From assembly GCF_000276665.1 (NCBI RefSeq), contig NW_004955435.1, positions 3,247,798 to 3,311,797 of the forward strand: a stretch of DNA of 64,000 nucleotides, given 5' to 3'. This document shows positions 34,373-45,065 of the stretch, in pieces; the stretch's first letter is position 1, and every line of letters starts with the position of its first letter. Below the pieces are notes generated by a model. It made no database searches. It worked only from the letters and a program-made list of their open reading frames with translations, and had not been told where the DNA came from. Position numbers and translations under genes: made by a program. The DNA comes from Chinchilla lanigera (lineage: Eukaryota; Chordata; Mammalia; Rodentia; Chinchillidae).

Positions 34373-34989
34373 AGCACTTTTTAGAAATCATAGCTTAGCA
34401 CTTGCACTAATTTTTAATATAGCATTATCAATATGCTGGAAAAGGTCTATTTCTAGATGGGAATAGGTTATTTTTCATTTGTAAACATAAATATTTGAAT
34501 GCATATATAGATGAAGGAATAAAATCTATTCTAAAACCAAACTAAAGTATGGAAGGATAGACTGAAAATCTATACCCTGTGACTCAGCCAGGTTTGCCTG
34601 ATCGGTATCCCGTACTCTAAAGAAACACTCAGTTTCAAAATTAATTATTAACTTTTAAAGAAAAGGTAGACTTTCCTGCAAAAATGTTGTTTCCTATACA
34701 GAGAGATTTATCACGGTTGTTTTTAAATTGAGATTATATATTACACAGAGGGAAATGCTTGGGTTAATTGACACCTGAGCTGTTTTCTAGTTTGACTTAT
34801 AAATAAAATTGTTAAAGCATTTTTGTACAAATCTCCTTGAAAACATGTATTTGTCTTTTTCTTGGGGAGAAACCTGGGAATAGTACTCTTCTTTCCTCAG
34901 AGAATAAATGAATATTTGACTTGCAAAGAAATTGCCCAATACCTTTCCAAAGTCGTTGGATACAAAAGCTTTTGTGTTGATCCATAGTT
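34373..34989. other. Unassigned sequence
   Basis: AT-rich, nothing recognised. Confidence 0.5.
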
Positions 34990-35138
34990 CCAACAATATT
35001 TCTAATATTTAGGCAATTCTAATAAGTAAAAATATATTTACTACAGTTTTAATTTGTATTTTCCTGATAAATAATGATGTTTAATACATTTATGTACTTA
35101 TTGGACACTTTTGCCTTTTTACTGCAGGGTTAGTTTTT
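34990..35138 (-). mobile_element. L1M ORF2 fragment, antisense
   Basis: 'ttttaatttgtattttcctg', 'ataaataatgatgtttaata' and 'acttattggacacttttgcc' are the reversed ORF2 region near its 3' end. It is cut by the younger L1 insertion that follows. Confidence 0.7.
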
Positions 35139-35276
35139 TTTATTAGTACATGTTTGCACTGTATAATGACTACAATTACCATGGGGAGTTGATACATGTA
35201 CAGAATACTTCTCAATTCTTCTTTCTCTTTTTAAAAATTTCCTACTCTCCCTGATCCTCTTCATTCTTTCTTCAAA
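35139..35276 (-). mobile_element. Short L1 3' insertion with target duplication, antisense
   Basis: The 10-mer gttagttttt occurs at 35129-35138 and 35277-35286. Between the copies is a reversed L1 tail ('attagtacatgtttgcactg', 'ccatggggagttgatacatg') with a pyrimidine-rich 3'UTR end. About 138 bp. Confidence 0.75.
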
Positions 35277-35289
35277 GTTAGTTTTTAAA

Positions 35290-35402
35290 AGACTTCTACA
35301 GGAAATTCTGATTTCATGTATCTACAGAGGTGTATAAACTATATTTATCTTAGTATCTCTACCACTTAATAAGTCTCAGAATATTCACTGAATTAAACAT
35401 AA
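35290..35402 (+). mobile_element. L2 3' end
   Basis: 'ttagtatctctaccacttaa' and 'cagaatattcactgaattaa' follow the L2 terminus. Confidence 0.5.
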
Positions 35403-35910
35403 TCTACTATTTGGAGAACATGATTTTAAAAATTTATTTGCGGAAATATTTTTCAGTAAATAAATTGAAATGTATTTATGAATAAGATTAGCAACAGATA
35501 CGTCATCCGGGGCCCATCAGGATGGATTCACTCAATGTCTTGATTGGTTCAAGTAGTAAGGAACACACATAATCCCATGTATGCTTCATAGCAAACTTTC
35601 TGGTTAGGGTGATGGAGGCTTCAACACTAGATATTCAACAAGGAGTTGAAGAAAAAGAAAATGAATGCAATCATGAAAAGATAGTGTTTTATGATTTAAA
35701 GGTAAAACTATGTCAATCACAACCTTGATTTAAGTTCTTGACAAGGGATGTTTTCCTTCAGATGATGAATATTCCTTTTCCTAATAAGTACATTCAGTGT
35801 AGCTGTGAACTATTAGTTATATCTGTGGGTAAGGTGTGTTTTAAGAATTATTTCATGTGCAATAACAAAATGCATATCAAAAGTGATATAATTATATTGT
35901 AATCAGATTA
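35403..35910. other. Unassigned sequence
   Basis: Nothing recognised. Confidence 0.5.
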
Positions 35911-35925
35911 AAATTGGTATACACA

Positions 35926-36038
35926 AAGTGGTAGGGAATTAACAATGGTTGTAACTCTGTGTTGTCTGTATTGTGCTTGTGATATGTTGTAAAATGTTGT
36001 ATGTCTGTTAATGTTTCCCTCCTTTTATCTTTAAAAAA
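35926..36038 (+). mobile_element. Minimal L1 3' insertion with 15-bp target duplication
   Basis: aaattggtatacaca is repeated exactly at 35911-35925 and 36039-36053. The 113-bp insert ends 'ccttttatctttaaaaaaa' and matches the last part of the L1 ending at 37.53 kb ('tcgttcttttatctttaaaa'). Confidence 0.85.
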
Positions 36039-36053
36039 AAATTGGTATACACA

Positions 36054-36482
36054 TGTAGATATAAATATGGCAGCATAAAGTGTTTTCTATCATACATTTT
36101 GTTTTGTTAAGTATGGCTCTAAATGTTTCTAATGTGCTTTTATGTTTCCCTACTCCAAAAGCTATCTTCTCACAAAATCTTAGCCATGAGTCTGAACAAG
36201 TAAAACAAAACAGAATCACACATGTGCATTTCTTCACCTACTATGAGGTACGAAGAGCCAATCTAGAAGGCAAAAAACACCAGGTAATAATCTCTGGTCT
36301 GAAAGTAGATAACGTAATATGAAGAGGAAGCTGGAATAACTTACTGGTAGATTTGAAGGTTTTGTTTTGTTTTGGTTTTTCTTTTTGGTATGTGATATTC
36401 AAGATCTACTCTTGGCTCAATGTCTTAGATGAATTATGTTCTTTTTACATGCATATTGACATTTGGAAATCAAAACTGCATT
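36054..36482. other. Unassigned sequence
   Basis: Nothing recognised. An 80-codon frame at 36080-36322 has no motif. Confidence 0.5.
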
Positions 36483-37530
36483 TTATATGAATTTAGGTTG
36501 TCTAAAAGACCCAATACAAAAATGGGCATCTGAGGTGAACACACACTTCTCAGGTAAAGAAATACAAGTGGCAAATAAATACATGAAAAAATGTTCAACA
36601 TCATTAGTCATTTGAGAAATGCAAAGTAAAACAACACTGAGATCCCATCTCACCCCAAAAACCATGGCTATTATCAAGAAAACAACCAACAACAAATGCT
36701 GGAGAGGCTGTGGAGAAAAAGGAACTCTTCTCCACTGCTGGTGGGAGTGTAGACTGGTGCAACCACTGTGGAGATCAGTGTGGAGATTCCTCAGTAAACT
36801 AGAATTAGAGGTCCCATTCAACCTAGCTATTCCACTTCTGGGTATTTTTCCAAAAGAACTAAAAACATCATACCACAGCGATATATGTGCATTCATGTTT
36901 ACAGCAGCGCAATTTATAATAGCTAAATCGTGGAAGCAACCAAGTGTGCAACCACTGAAGAACGGATAAAAAAGATGTGGTATTTTTGCATAATGGAATA
37001 TTACTCAACTATAAAGAAAGATAAACTCAAAGCTTTTACAGGTAAATGGATACAATTAGAGACCATACTCATAAGTGAAATAAATCAGACCCACATGTGT
37101 AAATACCATATTGTCTCAATAGTGTAAGAACCTGAAATAGTAAATAAAATCTAAAAGGTCCATTAGATATTGTGAAAGGGAAAGAAACTGCTCAAAAGAA
37201 AAGAAAAACTGGAATGAGGAAAAAGAGAAAACAAAGAAAGAAGGGAAAATATGTATGCACAGGATAGCTAAGACAGTTGTACTACTGACTTCTATTGCTT
37301 TATTGAAAGGAACAGTTAGTGTGTAGTTGTTTGATCAGTCTTACATGCCTATATTTGTTTAACTGAATAACCAATTGGAAGATAACAATATGTAATACAA
37401 CAACCATTGTTAATTTCCTATCACCTTGTCTGAAATTCTATATCGCTTCTATTGTTTTGGTGCTGTTTTGTTTATGTCTGTTTGTTTGTTAATATGTGTT
37501 CGTTCTTTTATCTTTAAAATCAAAAAAAAG
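36483..37530 (+). mobile_element. L1 3' part: ORF2 C-terminus remnant plus 3'UTR
   Basis: The frame at 36619-36969 contains the hallmark ORF2 C-terminal words: [15 protein letters not shown], then 'LVQPLW', then '[10 protein letters not shown]'. After 36969 the coding sequence shifts frame. The 3'UTR (purine-rich 37.13-37.26 kb, then T/G-rich) ends in an A-rich tail at 37513-37528. It is 5'-truncated and not functional, the least damaged coding L1 remnant in the window. Confidence 0.9.
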
Positions 37531-38984
37531 CTCTGGTGAGTTCTGTCCTAAATCAGGTTACCTATGGTGATCCAAATGCTGTCTCCTTGACTTATCTTAA
37601 ATTTGAAAGCATAGTTCTTACAAAGTGAATGTAAGCTCTAGATCTCCCTTCCTCCAGTGCTGTTCAGTAATCTATTATTTGCATTATTGTATTATAAAAT
37701 CCTATAATTTTTACAATATGCAAGTAATAAATAGTATGTTTCTACTACATACATGTGTTCTGATTCTTTTGAAATTGGATTATTTCTCATATTTCAGGAG
37801 AGAAAGACTAGAGAAGTGTAATTGGCAAACATTTGGAAGAAAATTATATTTCTTTCAATAATATTTAATCACGTTTCAAAATATATAGGAGAGAGATTTT
37901 GAAAACTTAGATTTTGTCCTCAACTTCCAAATGTAGCCCAGAATTAGAGAATTAGGGTCAGAAATTAGAAAGAAACTCCATTAATTTCTCTGAATAACTT
38001 TTAGCAGGAGTTTTCACGGCACTGAAGGAGACAGGAATAAAGGAGGTAAATTGTGGGATAGACCGGGGAGATGCAGACAGCATTAGAATTAAGAAACCTA
38101 TATATCAAGAGACAGCGTAGGCTGAGTGTATCTGTCCACTCTAGCCAAGCAAGGAGCTGAAATATGTGAAGAAAGTAATAACAACAGTTATGGCTAAAAA
38201 TAGAGCTGGAAGCATTGCAAAATTAACAAGTGAGCCCATGGCCAAAAGGCAGAGATCCAGTCAGAGCTCCCTAAAAAATAGCTCCACTAGGATGAACCTG
38301 TGTTTTCTGCAGAAAACCACAGAAGCAAACAGAGATATAAAAGCATGGATTTCAGGAGGCCTGAACTGTTCCCATCAGATAGCTACTTTGGCCTCAAAGA
38401 GAACCTGAGGCGAGGAGCAGAGCATAGGCGGGCCATCCCCACGGCCTGCCTGGCTGGTCTCTGAGCTAAAGCCATGATCGGAATCTGAATTATGTACCAG
38501 GTAGCATAGGAGTCAGCTATTTTTGACCCAGTTTTCAACCTGTGCTGCCAACAAGCAAATCTTCCTTCCCCTCAACATTTCTCTAAAAGGTTGCCTGACT
38601 TTGTCCAAATGCATTTTTCTAGCTTGGCCGTTTTATCTCCGCTTTAAACTTCCGCACACTCACTCTCTGTACTATCAGAACTTGGCTTTGTCCCTTCATT
38701 TCCCGCCCTTGCCGGTCTTACTTAGATTTGGTCAGTCAGATCCAGCCTATTTCATGACTCAGAATTACTAGAGGCTGCGTTTTCTTTCTCAAAGAGGCCA
38801 AGCCAATAAACCACACCCCTGACATCGTCAGTGCTCAGGCCTAGCACAGATGCTGTGGCCCGCCAGCCTCTTACTTACAGAAAAAGCTGAAGATGGATTG
38901 ATTTCCTAACATGATTGTAACTAGCTCTGCTAGGACTGGACCTCACATGTACGTTATAGCAGTTAAACACCAAGTAGGATTGCA
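37531..38984. other. Unassigned sequence
   Basis: No repeat or gene recognised. Frames of 78-82 codons (37625, 38166, 38523) lack motifs and splice context. Confidence 0.5.
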
Positions 38985-39165
38985 AAAGGCAGCAAGGAGC
39001 ATATTAGCTCGTTTACCCTTGGAAACAACCCAGAGGAGTTACTGGGTCTGTTCCGCAGTGTGGGGGCAGAAGCTAAAGAGAGACCATGACTGACGGAAGG
39101 TTACGAAGCCACATTATGACACTGGGTTTGAAACCCAGGTTTATGTGATGTCTTGTCATAATTAT
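38985..39165 (-). mobile_element. MIR SINE, antisense
   Basis: 'ttggaaacaacccagaggag', 'cggaaggttacgaagccaca' and 'ctgggtttgaaacccaggtt' follow the reversed MIR body. Confidence 0.65.
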
Positions 39166-39324
39166 CATTTCCACTTCCCTGTAATTGGCTCGCTCGTCTA
39201 GTCCTTTTGCTGTACATTCAGAAAAATAAAAATAAAATAGGACTAGGGGATCATTTAATAGTTTAAATTTATCACATCTGTTCTTCAAGCAGTTGGAAGT
39301 TCAAGGTGAAGCACCAGATGTCGC
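39166..39324. other. Unassigned sequence
   Basis: Nothing recognised. Confidence 0.5.
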
Positions 39325-39622
39325 AAAACTTAGTGGAACTATAGAAATTGAAATAGAAAGAAATTGTTCAAAAGGAAAAGGAACTAGGATGGGGGAAAGG
39401 AAGGAAAGGAAAAGGAAAAAGATATAAGGTAGTTATTCTACTATTTTCTCTTAGTTCACTGAAAAGAAAGGTTTGTGTTAACATCATTTGGAGAATTCTT
39501 TTGCCCATATCTTGTACTCTGAGTACCTACCTTAAAGATAATAATATGCAATGTATTAACTATTATTATTCTCCTATTATTTTGTTATGATATTTTACTT
39601 TTTTTCTACAAAATAAAAAAAT
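39325..39622 (+). mobile_element. L1 3'UTR, 5'-truncated
   Basis: 'gaaagaaattgttcaaaagg' and 'aaaggaactaggatggggga' parallel 37.17-37.22 kb of the preceding L1. The T/A-rich end is followed by a short A run at 39613. Confidence 0.65.
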
Positions 39623-39984
39623 AGTGGTCGCTGGAAAGAGTAGAGGGGAGGGATGCAAGGTGAAAAGTGGTCAGTGGCAGAAGTTACATTTTAGAAGGAA
39701 AAATAAATGCAGTATTCTGTTTAAAAAAAACAGTGGAGCTATAAGTAAAGGAAGAAGTATTCTCAAGACAATTAAGATCTCTTCTTTAGGAAAAAAGGGA
39801 GTAAAATCTATGGTTACTAAGTTAAAATTTACCTACTTAATTCAGGAAGCTGGGAATGTGGATTTAGATGATAAAGAGTAGATATTACCAGCAAAGGCTG
39901 TACGCAGGCGTCCGACTTTGCCAGTTTAAGGAAGAAGATGAAAACTGTCATGGGCCAGATTTGTCCAGCAAATGAGTTTTGTTT
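39623..39984. other. Unassigned sequence
   Basis: Nothing recognised. Confidence 0.5.
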
Positions 39985-39993
39985 GAACCACAG

Positions 39994-40085
39994 GGCCAGG
40001 GAGACAGCTCAGTGGCATAAGTGCAAGGTCCTGAGTTCAATTCCCGGTACCAAAAAAAAAAAAAACAAAACCAAAACCAAAAAAA
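39994..40085 (+). mobile_element. ID SINE with internal deletion
   Basis: 'gagacagctcagtggcataa' runs straight into 'gtgcaaggtcctgagttcaa', so about 15 bases of the usual ID body (gcctgcctggca region) are missing. It ends 'ttcccggtacc' plus an A-rich tail. Direct repeat gaaccacag at 39985-39993 and 40086-40094. Confidence 0.85.
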
Positions 40086-40094
40086 GAACCACAG

Positions 40095-40249
40095 TGATTT
40101 GTTTAATTTTATTTGTTATTACAATTGACTTTTATTAAAATGTTCCTTGGTGGAATGCACTTTCTCCAGTTCAGTAGTTTCTACAGTTTTCTACTGTCAT
40201 TCCCTAACTTGCTGAGACCCTTTGTAATAACTGGTCTTACAGGCACCCG
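40095..40249. other. Unassigned sequence
   Basis: Nothing recognised. Confidence 0.5.
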
Positions 40250-40455
40250 GGACTATTTTGGACGCTCCTGTTCCCATTTATTTCCCTTAGTAAATTTACA
40301 AGGGAGTGACTGCCACCATTTTATGAAAGGGAAAACTGAAGTTCAAGAAGGTTCACCATTGTTCTTAAAGATACAGCCCAGAAGTAAGTGCAAAGGAGTC
40401 CAACGCTCGTCTGCTTGATCCAAAATCAGTGTTCTTGGCAATGCACTGTGCTCCC
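40250..40455 (-). mobile_element. MIR SINE, antisense
   Basis: 'accattttatgaaagggaaa', 'actgaagttcaagaaggttc' and 'atacagcccagaagtaagtg' follow the reversed MIR. Confidence 0.7.
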
Positions 40456-40567
40456 CTGCCTCCTGCGATACCTGACCACCTGGGCGAAGCTCTTCAGTAC
40501 CATAGCAGATTTTCTGTAGTATACATAAATGGATGTTTTCACTGGCCCAGCAATTTCAGACCCTTTG

Positions 40568-40650
40568 CGTAGTGCTTCTTAAATTTTGCACTGCATAAAT
40601 ATCACCTGGAAAGCCTGTGAAAAATGCAGATTTACCACCTGACTACTCTT
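40568..40650 (+). mobile_element. MER5A-like hAT-Charlie fragment
   Basis: 'gtagtgcttcttaaattttg', 'ataaatatcacctggaaagc' and 'ctgtgaaaaatgcagattta' follow the MER5A start. The remainder to ~40830 is unclear. Confidence 0.6.
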
Positions 40651-41074
40651 GGCAAAGCTGCGAGGTGGAAGTTGAGGCACATAATGGGGCCAACCAGCAT
40701 GATAGGCGCCCGGCAAGACAGCAAAACCTGCAGCGCACGGTAAAGCCAGCCCTTTCCCTGTGGAGATGTTTCCAGACTTCTGATGAGATACTGAGTTCAG
40801 TGAACCCAGACTTCTTTTTTCAGTACACTGTGAGGTTTTAGAACTTCCTCTGTTCAGCTGAATTCCTTTGTTAGTGTGTATCATTGCAAATTAAATAAGT
40901 GAGAGTTATGCCCAAATGCTTCAAAACTGATACAAATATAATTTTGCAAGAGTGGAAAACATAAGCTAAATTTCCCCTTAGTTGATATCGGTAAGAGATG
41001 TATACATGATCATATCAAGTTAGCAAATGTTACATACAGCGAGTCCATGAGAAATTCATCCAATGCATTCAGTT
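40651..41074. other. Unassigned sequence
   Basis: Overlapping frames on both strands (40579-40884 minus, 40617-40841 plus) have no known product. Confidence 0.45.
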
Positions 41075-41162
41075 GAGTCCTGTCCATCAAAGCACTCTTT
41101 ATCATAGTACCTAACATGCGGTAGAATCTCTCTATACATTTTTGTTGAATAAGTGCATAAAA
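41075..41162 (+). mobile_element. L2 3' end
   Basis: 'catagtacctaacatgcggt' and 'tacatttttgttgaataagt' follow the L2 terminus. Confidence 0.6.
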
Positions 41163-41599
41163 TGTTGAATCAAAAATGCCATGAACTGATTCCAATTTTT
41201 TTAATGACAAATGCTTTGGAACACTTTTTAGAATTTCTGTGCTGGTTAATAAGTCTATTATGGAAAATATTATTTTATACCATAGGATTACACACTAGCA
41301 TCCCTTGTTCATACCACATGCCTTGAAATCACTCTGTACAACTTGCAGAACCTCCACTGATGTTTAACCAAGGCCACTTGGATGTATGAATGTGCACACA
41401 TGTGTTCAATCTGCCTGTCTCCAAGGGTAAATTTAAGAGAGGAGCATTCTTAGAATCTTTTAAACAACTAAGCCAAAATCACAATAATTTTATAACATTT
41501 TGAAGAGACAAATTTTTAAAAAGACCATACTCATTTTAAAGTACAAGTTTTGATTTCTTTGTTATCCTGGTTTCAGAAGACCTTAGGACCCCATTCGAG
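41163..41599. other. Unassigned sequence
   Basis: Nothing recognised. Confidence 0.5.
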
Positions 41600-41870
41600 G
41601 CTAGGTGTTCTTTCTGTGGTTTTACCTCAGTGAGGATCTTGCTCCATCACCAATACTTCCTCCTGAGGTTTTAGCCACTCTGTCTGTCTGCCTCCTGACC
41701 CACAGACTCCCTCTCTACCTGCCTTTATCCTCTTATCTCTTTGCCAAGATTCTTGGTGAAAGGCTCTGTAGATATCATCCAGTTTCTCACCTCCAGTCAC
41801 ACCTCAAGCAGCCACATCTGAGTATATTTACGTCATCTTTGGACAAGATCAATGGACCTGGGCATTTCTC
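41600..41870 (+). mobile_element. L2 ORF2-region fragment
   Basis: 'ttgccaagattcttggtgaa', 'tctcacctccagtcacacct' and 'gacaagatcaatggacctgg' align with the L2 segment 'aagcttcttgaaagagt / tcctcacctcc / ggtcaccaatgacct'. The 91-codon frame here is therefore not a host gene. Confidence 0.5.
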
Positions 41871-42000
41871 ACCTGAATAATGAGTCACTGCACCTTTTCA
41901 ACCCGATTTATTACCCAATTTAGAAGCAAATGTGAAGTCAAAAATAAAACACATAGATACATAGAAAGATGTTCTAGTGAATTGCCTATCTAACATGTGT
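41871..42000. other. Unassigned sequence
   Basis: Nothing recognised. Confidence 0.5.
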
Positions 42001-42002
42001 TT

Positions 42003-42135
42003 CGCAGGGCATGGTGGTGCACACATGTAGTCTCAGCACTTTGGAAGCTAGAGAAGGAAGATTACAGTGAGTTCAAGGCCAACTTGAGCTACATAGTGAG
42101 ACCCTATCTCAAATAAACAAAAAACAAAAAAGTGA
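42003..42135 (+). mobile_element. B1 SINE
   Basis: 'gggcatggtggtgcacacat', 'gtgagttcaaggccaacttg' and 'agtgagaccctatctcaaat', with an (aaaaac)-type tail. Confidence 0.85.
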
Positions 42136-42496
42136 AATGTGTTAGGGAAGTAAAAGATGACAGGTCAATAAAATAATACCCAAAACTTTCCTGAAGTATC
42201 CAATTTCCTTGATGCCACTGTTCACTTTGATGGATAGGTCTTCTTTACATTTCATATTCTGACAAACCCTTCTTCTGTTTATTAAAACTAAACAAAATGC
42301 ACCTGACAACTATCATAAGACTCTGAAAAGTAAAGAGAAGCGAGTAAGTTGGCCAAGGATTAATGATAACTTCCCTACACTTATTTGGTTTGGTTTAATG
42401 TGGTTTGGTCCCTATCTTTGTCCATTAAAATTTTTGTGACAAAATATCGTAAGACAAGTGGTTATAGCTGTAGGAATATATTGCTAATAGGTTTGG
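42136..42496. other. Unassigned sequence
   Basis: Nothing recognised. Confidence 0.5.
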
Positions 42497-42498
42497 AT

Positions 42499-42541
42499 AT
42501 CTATCTATCTATCTATCATCTATCTATCTATCATCTATCTA
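42499..42541. repeat. (TATC)n microsatellite
   Basis: Tandem tatc units in three blocks separated by 'atc' interruptions. Confidence 0.95.
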
Positions 42542-42544
42542 TGC

Positions 42545-42663
42545 AAGAGATGTGGGAGAGGGGAAGGGAGGGAGAAAGGATAAAAAATTCAGAAATCTCA
42601 TGTACAGGTACCAACTCCCCACGATGAATGTAATCATCATGTACTACAACATGTACCAAAGAA
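42545..42663 (+). mobile_element. L1 3' terminus
   Basis: A purine-rich stretch followed by 'gtaccaactccccacgatga' and 'atgtaatcatcatgtactac', the same L1 end motif as at 34.30 kb. Its A/G-rich tail passes directly into the GGAA repeat. Confidence 0.65.
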
Positions 42664-42788
42664 AAAGAAAGGAAGGAAGGAAGGAAGGAAGGAAGGAAGG
42701 AAGGAAGGAAGGAAGGAAGGAAGAGAAAGTAAGAAAGAGGAAGGAAGGAAGGAAGGAAGGAAGGAAGGAAGGAAGGAAGGAAGGAAGG
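42664..42788 (+). repeat. (GGAA)n microsatellite
   Basis: Two long uninterrupted aagg arrays split by 'agaaagtaagaaagag' near 42723-42738. They probably grew from the poly(A) tail of the adjoining L1. The 88- and 93-codon frames here are repeat artefacts. Confidence 0.95.
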
Positions 42789-42962
42789 CAAGATCAAGTC
42801 ACCGGCAAGCCTTCTTGGTGTCTGGTAAGGTGATGAGGCTGTGCTTTCTCACAGATGACTCCTCGTCCGTGTCTTTATGTGTTTGATGTGGTGAATAAAC
42901 TCCCTGAGTCTTCTTTTCTGCGGGCACAAATCCATCCATGAGGGCTCTCTAGCCAAAGGAAC
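42789..42962 (-). mobile_element. Possible MaLR/ERVL-type LTR fragment, antisense
   Basis: 'caagtcaccggcaagccttc', 'ttggtgtctggtaaggtgat' and 'atccatccatgagggctctc' resemble a widespread antisense LTR pattern (caaggtgccggcaga, gtgtctggtgagggc, cattcatgagggct) also seen at 62.2-62.65 kb. Confidence 0.4.
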
Positions 42963-43184
42963 AAAAAAGAGCAGCACGGCAGTGAGGAACCATTTTGCAG
43001 AACCTGATTTACTCCAAGTGGATACCATGAAATTCTAAGCCTTTCCTATCCACCAGACATTACTGGCACAGAGACTGGATAGGTGAAGGCTGTTGATAAT
43101 CCTCACTTGCCCTAATAAAGTGGTGTGCTTATCCTTCACTACTGTGTGCTATGCCTACAGAGTACATAGAATAGTGCCCTGCTG
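42963..43184. other. Unassigned sequence
   Basis: Nothing recognised. Confidence 0.5.
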
Positions 43185-44000
43185 ACCACTCATAATTACA
43201 TTAAATATAAAGGGTCTAAACATGTAATGAAAAGATAGAGATTGACAGATGAGGTGTAAAAGTTTGTCCCAGCTGTATGTTACTTACAAACAAATCATTT
43301 CAAATATAAATATAAACAGTCCATCAATAGCAAAATAATAAAAAAGATATGCTTGCAAATGCTAATCAAAAGAAAGCCAGAGTGGTAGTATTAATATTAT
43401 ATAAAGTACCCTTCAGAGCAAAGGAGATTACTAGGCAAAAAGACAATCACTATATATTTATAACAAGTCTAATTCATTATGCATTTATAACAATTAAATA
43501 TACATATATGTATGTGTGTACTAGCAATAGATTTTTAAAATGCATTAATCAAAATTAACAAAATTGAAAGGAAAAGCAGGGAAATCTATAATTACAAGTA
43601 GGGAGTTAAACTATTTTAGTAAATAATAGATCTACCTAATATAAAATCATTGCATATAAAAGGACTTAAAAATATCCTAAACCAGAGGGACATGATGGAT
43701 ACTAATAAAACCTCTTACCTATAATAACAAAATACAGATCTGTTTCTTTTGAAATAAGATTTATAACATTTACCATGTAGGCCATGTCATGAATACTAAA
43801 ACAGATCTTCATAATGTTTGCAATATTGAAATACAATAAATATCTTTTCTGACAATGGATTCCAAATAAACATAAAAAACTAAAAACTTTTAGAAAAATT
43901 CCAGCACTTGAAAACTAGACAACATGCTGCTAAATAATTTATGGATGAAGGGAAAGTTTTACATGAATTTTAAAACTATATTGAAATAAGTATATAAAAA
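43185..44000 (+). mobile_element. L1M ORF2, endonuclease-side part
   Basis: 'gtctaaacatgtaatgaaaa', 'gctgtatgttacttacaaac', 'gctaatcaaaagaaagccag', 'taggccatgtcatgaatact' and 'tctgacaatggattccaaat' follow ORF2 order from the endonuclease toward the RT domain. All frames are broken. Confidence 0.75.
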
Positions 44001-44430
44001 TGTTCAATACCGTATCTCATTCGGAAACTAAAAATTAGGAGATACTACTCTGTATCTGTTAGAATAGTAAAAATCCAAAACACTGGTAACACAGAATACA
44101 GGCAAGGGTGCAGATCTACATGAATTTCATTCATTGCTAGAAAAAATGCACATTGGTGAGCCACTTCGGAAGATCATCTTATAAAACCAAATATGCTCTC
44201 ATCAGGTGACCCTGCTCTCTGTTATTTATCAGAATGAGTTGAACACATACATCCATAAGAAACTGCACACATGTATGCCTGTAATGCCTTCACTCTTAAA
44301 TGCCAAAGCGGAAGCTATGTGTACATTCTCTAAGGGTTAGAAGGAATGTAGAGATCAAGACACAGAAGACAGGGGATTCTTAGCTGAGTGATAATATCTG
44401 TACGATAATATGTCAGCAGAGGTACCAGGT
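44001..44430 (+). mobile_element. L1M ORF2 C-terminal part, out of order
   Basis: 'gtatctgttagaatagtaaa', 'aatacaggcaagggtgcaga', 'ttcattgctagaaaaaatgc' and 'gaacacatacatccataaga' belong near the ORF2 3' end, yet they lie between segments that belong upstream. Either a second L1 inserted here or the element was rearranged. Confidence 0.6.
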
Positions 44431-45065
44431 CATTAAAAAACTTAAATAGATAACAATGAAAACTCAAGATATCAGATGCTGTGAGAAGCAGCTAAAGCAG
44501 TGTTTAGAAGGAAATTTATTGTGCTAAGTGCTTATGCTAAAATAGGGAAGTCTTAAATCAGTTACTCACTAGTCCACTCAAGAAACTAGAAAAAGAATTT
44601 AGAAAACCAAACCAAGCAACACATTGAAAAATAAAACTAGAAATTAATGAATTTAAAATGGAAATAATAAAGAAAGAAATCAAAACAACTTATTCTTTGA
44701 AATTACCAATAAAGCAAGAGATTTCTCCGGTAACTCATACAGGGAAAGTGAAAGATACAGATGATCAATATTAACCAAGAGTGGTAGATAGCATGCCTGA
44801 AATCCCAGCACCTGGGAGACTGAGGCAGGAGATCTCAACCAGTTAGGGGCCAGGCTGAACTACACACCTCAAGGCCATCATCGATTACAAAAAAAACAAA
44901 ACAACAACAAAAATTTACCAATATCAAAACTGAGAAAGGGCCTAAAGACATTAATAGAAAATAGGGGAGTACTATGAGCAACTATGCACATATTAATTCA
45001 GCAACTTAAACGAGAGGAACAAGCTCATTGGAAGTTACAGACTATCAGCTCAATTTCAGGGAAGT
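44431..45065 (+). mobile_element. L1M ORF2, RT-side part, interrupted by a B1
   Basis: 'gcagctaaagcagtgtttag', 'aaggaaatttattgtgctaa', 'aagaaactagaaaaagaatt' and, after the B1, 'aaatttaccaatatcaaaac' and 'gagtactatgagcaactatg' are successive RT-region landmarks continuing from 44000. Confidence 0.75.
44768..44918 (+). mobile_element. B1 SINE, diverged
   Basis: 'tagcatgcctgaaatcccag', 'cacctgggagactgaggcag' and 'ggggccaggctgaactacac', with an (aaaac)n tail. It sits inside the L1M. Confidence 0.75.

Noticed and set aside
36619..36969. 116-codon frame resembling a zinc-knuckle-like protein (Cys-Trp rich)
   Set aside because: It is the C-terminal part of L1 ORF2, frame-shifted afterwards and followed by L1 3'UTR, so not a host gene.
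41605..41880. 91-codon frame with a serine/leucine-rich product
   Set aside because: The sequence follows an L2 fragment and has no other support.
42531..42833. 88- and 93-codon frames rich in Lys-Glu-Gly-Arg or Leu-Pro-Ser-Phe repeats
   Set aside because: They are direct translations of the GGAA microsatellite.
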